From Pycnopodia helianthoides (taxonomy: Eukaryota; Echinodermata; Asteroidea; Forcipulatida; Asteriidae): a stretch of 64,000 nucleotides of DNA. The stretch covers positions 992,001-1,056,000 of the forward strand of contig CM063261.1 in the NCBI GenBank assembly GCA_032158295.1. The letters are read 5' to 3'. Made by a program: the position numbers and the translations under genes. Numbering within the stretch: position 1 is the stretch's first letter; each line of letters starts with the position of its first letter. Shown piece by piece: positions 60,546-64,000 of this stretch. The notes beneath the pieces are model-generated. The model made no database searches, had not been told where the DNA came from, and was given only the letters and a program-made list of their open reading frames with translations.

Positions 60546-61150
60546 ATTGGTCCATGGTTCTTCCCCTGCCATGTCTAATGTCTGAGGACTCTTTTTAAAC
60601 AGGGTTCTACCCCTGATGTAGCATAACTCTCTACAGACTTTATGTGACGCCAATCCTTGGTCCATGGTTCAACCCCTGCCATGTCTAGTGTCTGTAGACT
60701 CCTTAAACATTTAAAAACTCCTATACTCTCTTATCGTTGGTCTATGGTTCAACCCCTTGTATTGCTTGGATTCAGTAGCATCTTAAACGTGTGACACTCG
60801 CGGTGTTTGGTTTGTGGTTCTACCCCTCCCATAGCATATCTTAATACGCTTCTTGCACAGTTAGAAGAGTACTTGGTTTACTTAAATCATATTCTTAGTG
60901 GCAAGTGATGCTGCAACCGTTGCTCCGTGGTTCTACGCCCAGCATAGCATAAAACCCTTAGCCTCCGCCTCTCCCATCATTGGTTCATGGTTCCATTTCT
61001 CCACAGCTTCCCTCCAAGGTTTCAGAGGCTACTACTCTCAGCGAATCTCAAATCATCGGTTCGTGGTTCCACACCTGGAAAAGCACAACTCTGACACACC
61101 CTTGCTGTGTGAATCTCCCCTAAAATGGTTCGTGGTTCTACCTCCCATTT
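60546..61150 (-). repeat. Degenerate repeat array in the GGPS1 3' flank / 3' UTR
   Basis: Eight to nine copies of a motif like 'attggtccatggttctaccc' (plus-strand sense) at 60,546, 60,603 (partial), 60,656, 60,735, 60,805, 60,919, 60,978, 61,053 and 61,124. In several copies it is followed by a stretch resembling the plus-strand text of the end of the last GGPS1 coding exon ('gtctctgtaggctccttgta' at 61,155-61,174 versus 'gtgtctgtagactccttaaa' at 60,689-60,708). Confidence 0.7.
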
Positions 61151-61151
61151 A

Positions 61152-63272
61152 TTATGTCTCTGTAGGCTCCTTGTACAATTTACTGAGATCGTCCATCATC
61201 GATTCCAAGTGTGGGTTCCCACCCAACTTGGATATCTCATCCAAAACTCTACAGGACAAAAAATAAAGAAACTTAGTTTAAAATGTTTCAATTCAGGGTA
61301 ACATTTTGATATCAAAACCAAAGTACATAAACGATATGAAGTGAAGTACTGTTTATAAAGGACTTTAAAAGTACTACAGTGGAAAAAAAGTATAAAGACT
61401 ACTCAGGAGGGATTCGAACCCATAACCTGCAGCTTTTTATATCCATAAGACTCAGAAAGCATTGAGTATAGATGGCTTATCCCTGTTATCTGACCATTCA
61501 TTATTAGCTGATGTGGTTTGGAATGATAGTTAAATTATGCCAGCCTGCATATCATGTGGTGAATGCATCTACACAGTACACAATTAACCCTCTACTGTCT
61601 GACCATTCATATCACCACTGTGGTTTTGAATGATAAACTATGCCAGCCTGCATAATGTATCATGTGGTAAATGCATCTACACAGTACACAATCAACCTCC
61701 TACTGTCTGACCATTCAATATCATCCACTGTGGTTTTGAATGATAAACTATGCCAGCCTGCATAATGATATCATGTGGTAAATACATCTACACAGTACAC
61801 AATCAACCCTCCTACTGTCTGACCATTCAATATCATCCACTGTGGTTTTGAATGATAAACTATGCCAGCCTGCATAATGATATCATGTGGTAAATACATC
61901 TACACAGTACACAATCAACCCTCCTACTGTCTGACCATTCAATATCATCCACTGTGGTTTTGAATGATAAACTATGCCAGCCTGCATATGATATCATTTG
62001 GTGAATGCATCCATGCAGTACACAGTCAACCATCCTACTGTCTGACCATTTCATATCATCCACTGTGGTTTTGAATACTTGATAAACTATGTCAGCCTGC
62101 CATATATCATGTGGTGAATGCATATACACAGTACACAGTCAACCCTCCTACTGTCTGACCATTCAATATCATCCACTGTGCTTTTGAATACTAGATAATC
62201 TATGCCTGTCTGCAGTATGATTGTATGATGAAAATGTATCCCACACAGTACACAGTTAAATCTGTGTGCCAGCAGTAACTGGGTTAGAGTTGAAAATTCC
62301 ATGTACAGCCGCAAGCCTGCTATGATCATGGCGACAGTCTCCCATTAAATAAAAAAGGGGTTCGTTCAAACTCAGTCGGTACTCACTTCTTCTCTAAATC
62401 GGCAAGAACTCGCTTGGTGTAATCAAAGGATCCAACCTGTTCAAGAGATAAGCAAAATCAGTAAGAATTTGGATCAGAGTGACGACGACAATTGTGGCTT
62501 TTTTTTGCTGCAAACTCAGTCAAGAACTTAGAAATTACCCACACATGATTTAGAATCATAATTAATATTGTTTGTCAGCATGAAAAGTCATCTGTGTTAG
62601 TAGTTTGATACAAATTAATGTGAAACTTTTTGATCACAACAATAGAAAATTTGTCTGTACTTGAGTTTCGGTCGAAAATTACAGGTACATAAAAATTTCC
62701 TAGTGCTGTGATCAAAAGTTTAACATTAAATTGCGATATTCTTTGTCTTTAATTGCCACCAATTACCTTTTCTAGGTAATCCACACAGTATTTCTTGATT
62801 TCGTTGTTGGTGGTGCGCTTCCTGAGGATGTTCATGACTTGATTGTCTTCCGGCTGACTTAGCACCGCATGGATGATCGGAAAAGAGAACTTCCCTTCCG
62901 TCAGGTCCTCACAGTAGCTCTTGTTCTCCTTGTACTCCTCGGACCGAAGATTGGCAAGATCATCGCGGATTTGGAAGTACAAACCGAGCAAGTCGCTCAG
63001 AGGGGTGAGGTTGCTGAAATCACGAAGGGAGGGAATGAAAAGTCATAATGAGGATGGCTGACTTTGGGGAAGGGGATGCCATACCTGCTAACATTGAAAA
63101 GTCAGACATAAGAACACCGAACAAGTTGATCCGCAAGTCACACCAATGGACCTTGCAAAAAGCAAAGTTTATTCATAAATGCATAAATGCATAAATTAAT
63201 AAATGTTTTACCTTTGGTTTTTGCTAAACAGTTGTAAAAGATTGACTGCTAATCCAAACAGGCCTCCAGTTT
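61152..63272 (-). CDS. GGPS1: Geranylgeranyl diphosphate synthase, C-terminal part (4 exons; gene continues off the right edge)
   Basis: GGPS1 joins farnesyl diphosphate and isopentenyl diphosphate to make the C20 donor for protein geranylgeranylation, in the cytosol. Exons in transcript order: 63272-63212, 63013-62767, 62436-62387, 61248-61152. All junctions are GT-AG with matching phases. The 151 visible residues start at TGGLFGLAVNLLQLFS. Next comes LGLYFQIRDDLAN, the second aspartate-rich motif that binds Mg-diphosphate, then EDLTEGKFSFPIIHA, IKKYCVDYLEK, GSFDYTK and GGNPHLES; the protein ends KEPTET. This closely matches the last half of animal GGPS1. The first aspartate-rich motif and the start lie beyond 64,000. 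The last intron holds the S2 minisatellite. An AATAAA overlaps the stop codon (61,148-61,153), but the working poly(A) site is unknown. Confidence 0.95.
61325..61445 (-). mobile_element. tRNA-derived repeat (family D), copy 4
   Basis: 'actactcaggagggattcga' with a B-box-like GGTTCGAATCC on the minus strand (61,410-61,420). It matches the 3' part of the other family-D copies. Lies in the last GGPS1 intron. Confidence 0.5.
61489..62270 (+). repeat. Minisatellite, seven copies of a 108-113 bp unit (family S2)
   Basis: Units start (tctgaccattca) at 61,489, 61,598, 61,706, 61,818, 61,930, 62,041 and 62,154. Each contains 'catccactgtggttttgaat', 'aaactatgccagcctgcat' and 'acacagtacacaatcaac'. Lies in the last GGPS1 intron. 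Two reverse units are at 31,165-31,290. Confidence 0.95.
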
Positions 63273-63420
63273 CTGCGAAAAAAGGAAACCCACAAAACTC
63301 ACTCTTGGGAATAGTACATAATTATTGGGTTTTGTAAAAGTACATTATTTCAAACCATCTTAAGATGGTCCAGCAGTGCGCTGAGCTAGCAGTACATACT
63401 CACAACCAACATTTCAACTT

Positions 63421-63600
63421 GGCCCAATTTCATAGAGCTGCGTGAGCGGAACAATTTTCTGCCAAGCAGAAATGAGCTGGATACCAGTCACAGACGGTAC
63501 ATGAGAAATGGTATTTTGGCTGGTACCATATTCTGGTAAGCATAATTTTGTTGTGCTTAGCTACTTTTTTGTGCTTAAGCAGCTCTATAAAACTGGGCCT
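63421..63600. mobile_element. Palindromic MITE family P1, copy 3
   Basis: 'ggcccaatttcatagagctg' at the left is inverted as 'cagctctataaaactgggcc' at the right. The interior matches 29,050-29,243 in reverse. Lies in a GGPS1 intron. Confidence 0.8.
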
Positions 63601-63670
63601 GTTTTTCCGCCTGGGTACGTTTCTGCACTTTATCTTCACCCTTCTGTTTACGAATGATTTTTTGCAAACA

Positions 63671-63912
63671 GGGCCCAATTTCATAGAGCTGCTAAGCACA
63701 ACAATTTGCTTAGCATGAAATTTCTTCCTCGATAAAAACAGGGTTACCAACCAAATTTCCACGTGTTGCATATTGCTTGTTACTGGTATTCAGCTGTTGT
63801 TTGCTTATCCTGAAAATCACATGGAAATTTGGTTGGTAATCCTGTTTTCATCAATGAAGAAATTTCATGCTAAGCAAATTGTTGTGCTTAGCAGCTCTAT
63901 GAAATTGGGCCC
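63671..63912. mobile_element. Near-perfect 242-bp palindrome (P1-type ends, different interior)
   Basis: 'gggcccaatttcatagagct' at 63,671 is inverted as 'agctctatgaaattgggccc' ending at 63,912. Inner arms 'aatttgcttagcatgaaatt' and 'ggttaccaaccaaatttcc' also pair with their partners. The centre is around 63,785-63,800. Confidence 0.9.
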
Positions 63913-64000
63913 AGATCTATGGTGGATTCCAGCAAACCATGGCCGATTAATCGGCTGTGACCAACAGCCAAGGTTTGGCTGATTCCTGGTGAAGACATTC

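Overview
The window is nuclear DNA from an animal: intron-rich genes with GT-AG introns, no operons, and many SINE, MITE and minisatellite repeats. The protein sequences (an ASH2L almost exactly the human length, a single AAK1/BMP2K-type kinase, a GGPS1) and the style of the repeats (several tRNA-derived SINEs, 'gggcccaatttcatagagctg' palindromes) suggest a marine deuterostome, probably an echinoderm and perhaps a sea star. The species is inferred, not read from the sequence.

Layout, left to right. (1) 1-1.49 kb: no supported gene. (2) 1.49-3.6 kb, plus strand: a three-exon gene for a 246-residue coiled-coil protein I do not recognise, with a CRE-containing promoter. It converges tail to tail with (3) ASH2L, minus strand, 14 coding exons from 11,648 down to 5,013, encoding 629 residues. 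(4) A divergent intergenic segment of 642 bp (11,649-12,290), holding a palindromic element, separates ASH2L from (5) a Numb-associated kinase of the AAK1/BMP2K type, plus strand, 16 coding exons from 12,291 to 36,265, encoding 1,365 residues: kinase domain, long Gln-rich region, and a tail with nine D-x-F-x-x-x-P-F motifs plus one NPF. Reconstructed exons of both genes keep frame and phase throughout. (6) 36.3-61.1 kb is gene-poor: minisatellites, a 340-bp CT tract, non-LTR retrotransposon ends, and the broken remains of a cathepsin D-like aspartic protease gene (about 45.4-47.0 kb). (7) 61,152-63,272, minus strand: the last four coding exons of GGPS1 (geranylgeranyl diphosphate synthase); the 5' part lies beyond the right edge.

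The genes belong to unrelated pathways (H3K4 methylation, clathrin/AP-2 endocytosis, isoprenoid synthesis) and I see no sign that they form one system. The head-to-head ASH2L/kinase pair may share a promoter. I found no clear new biological system. The most unusual features are the GGPS1 3' flank, which looks built from degenerate copies of the end of its own last exon; a palindromic element carrying two histone-mRNA-like stem-loops; minisatellite units that recur in opposite orientations in different introns; and alternative GC/GT donor sites in the kinase gene.
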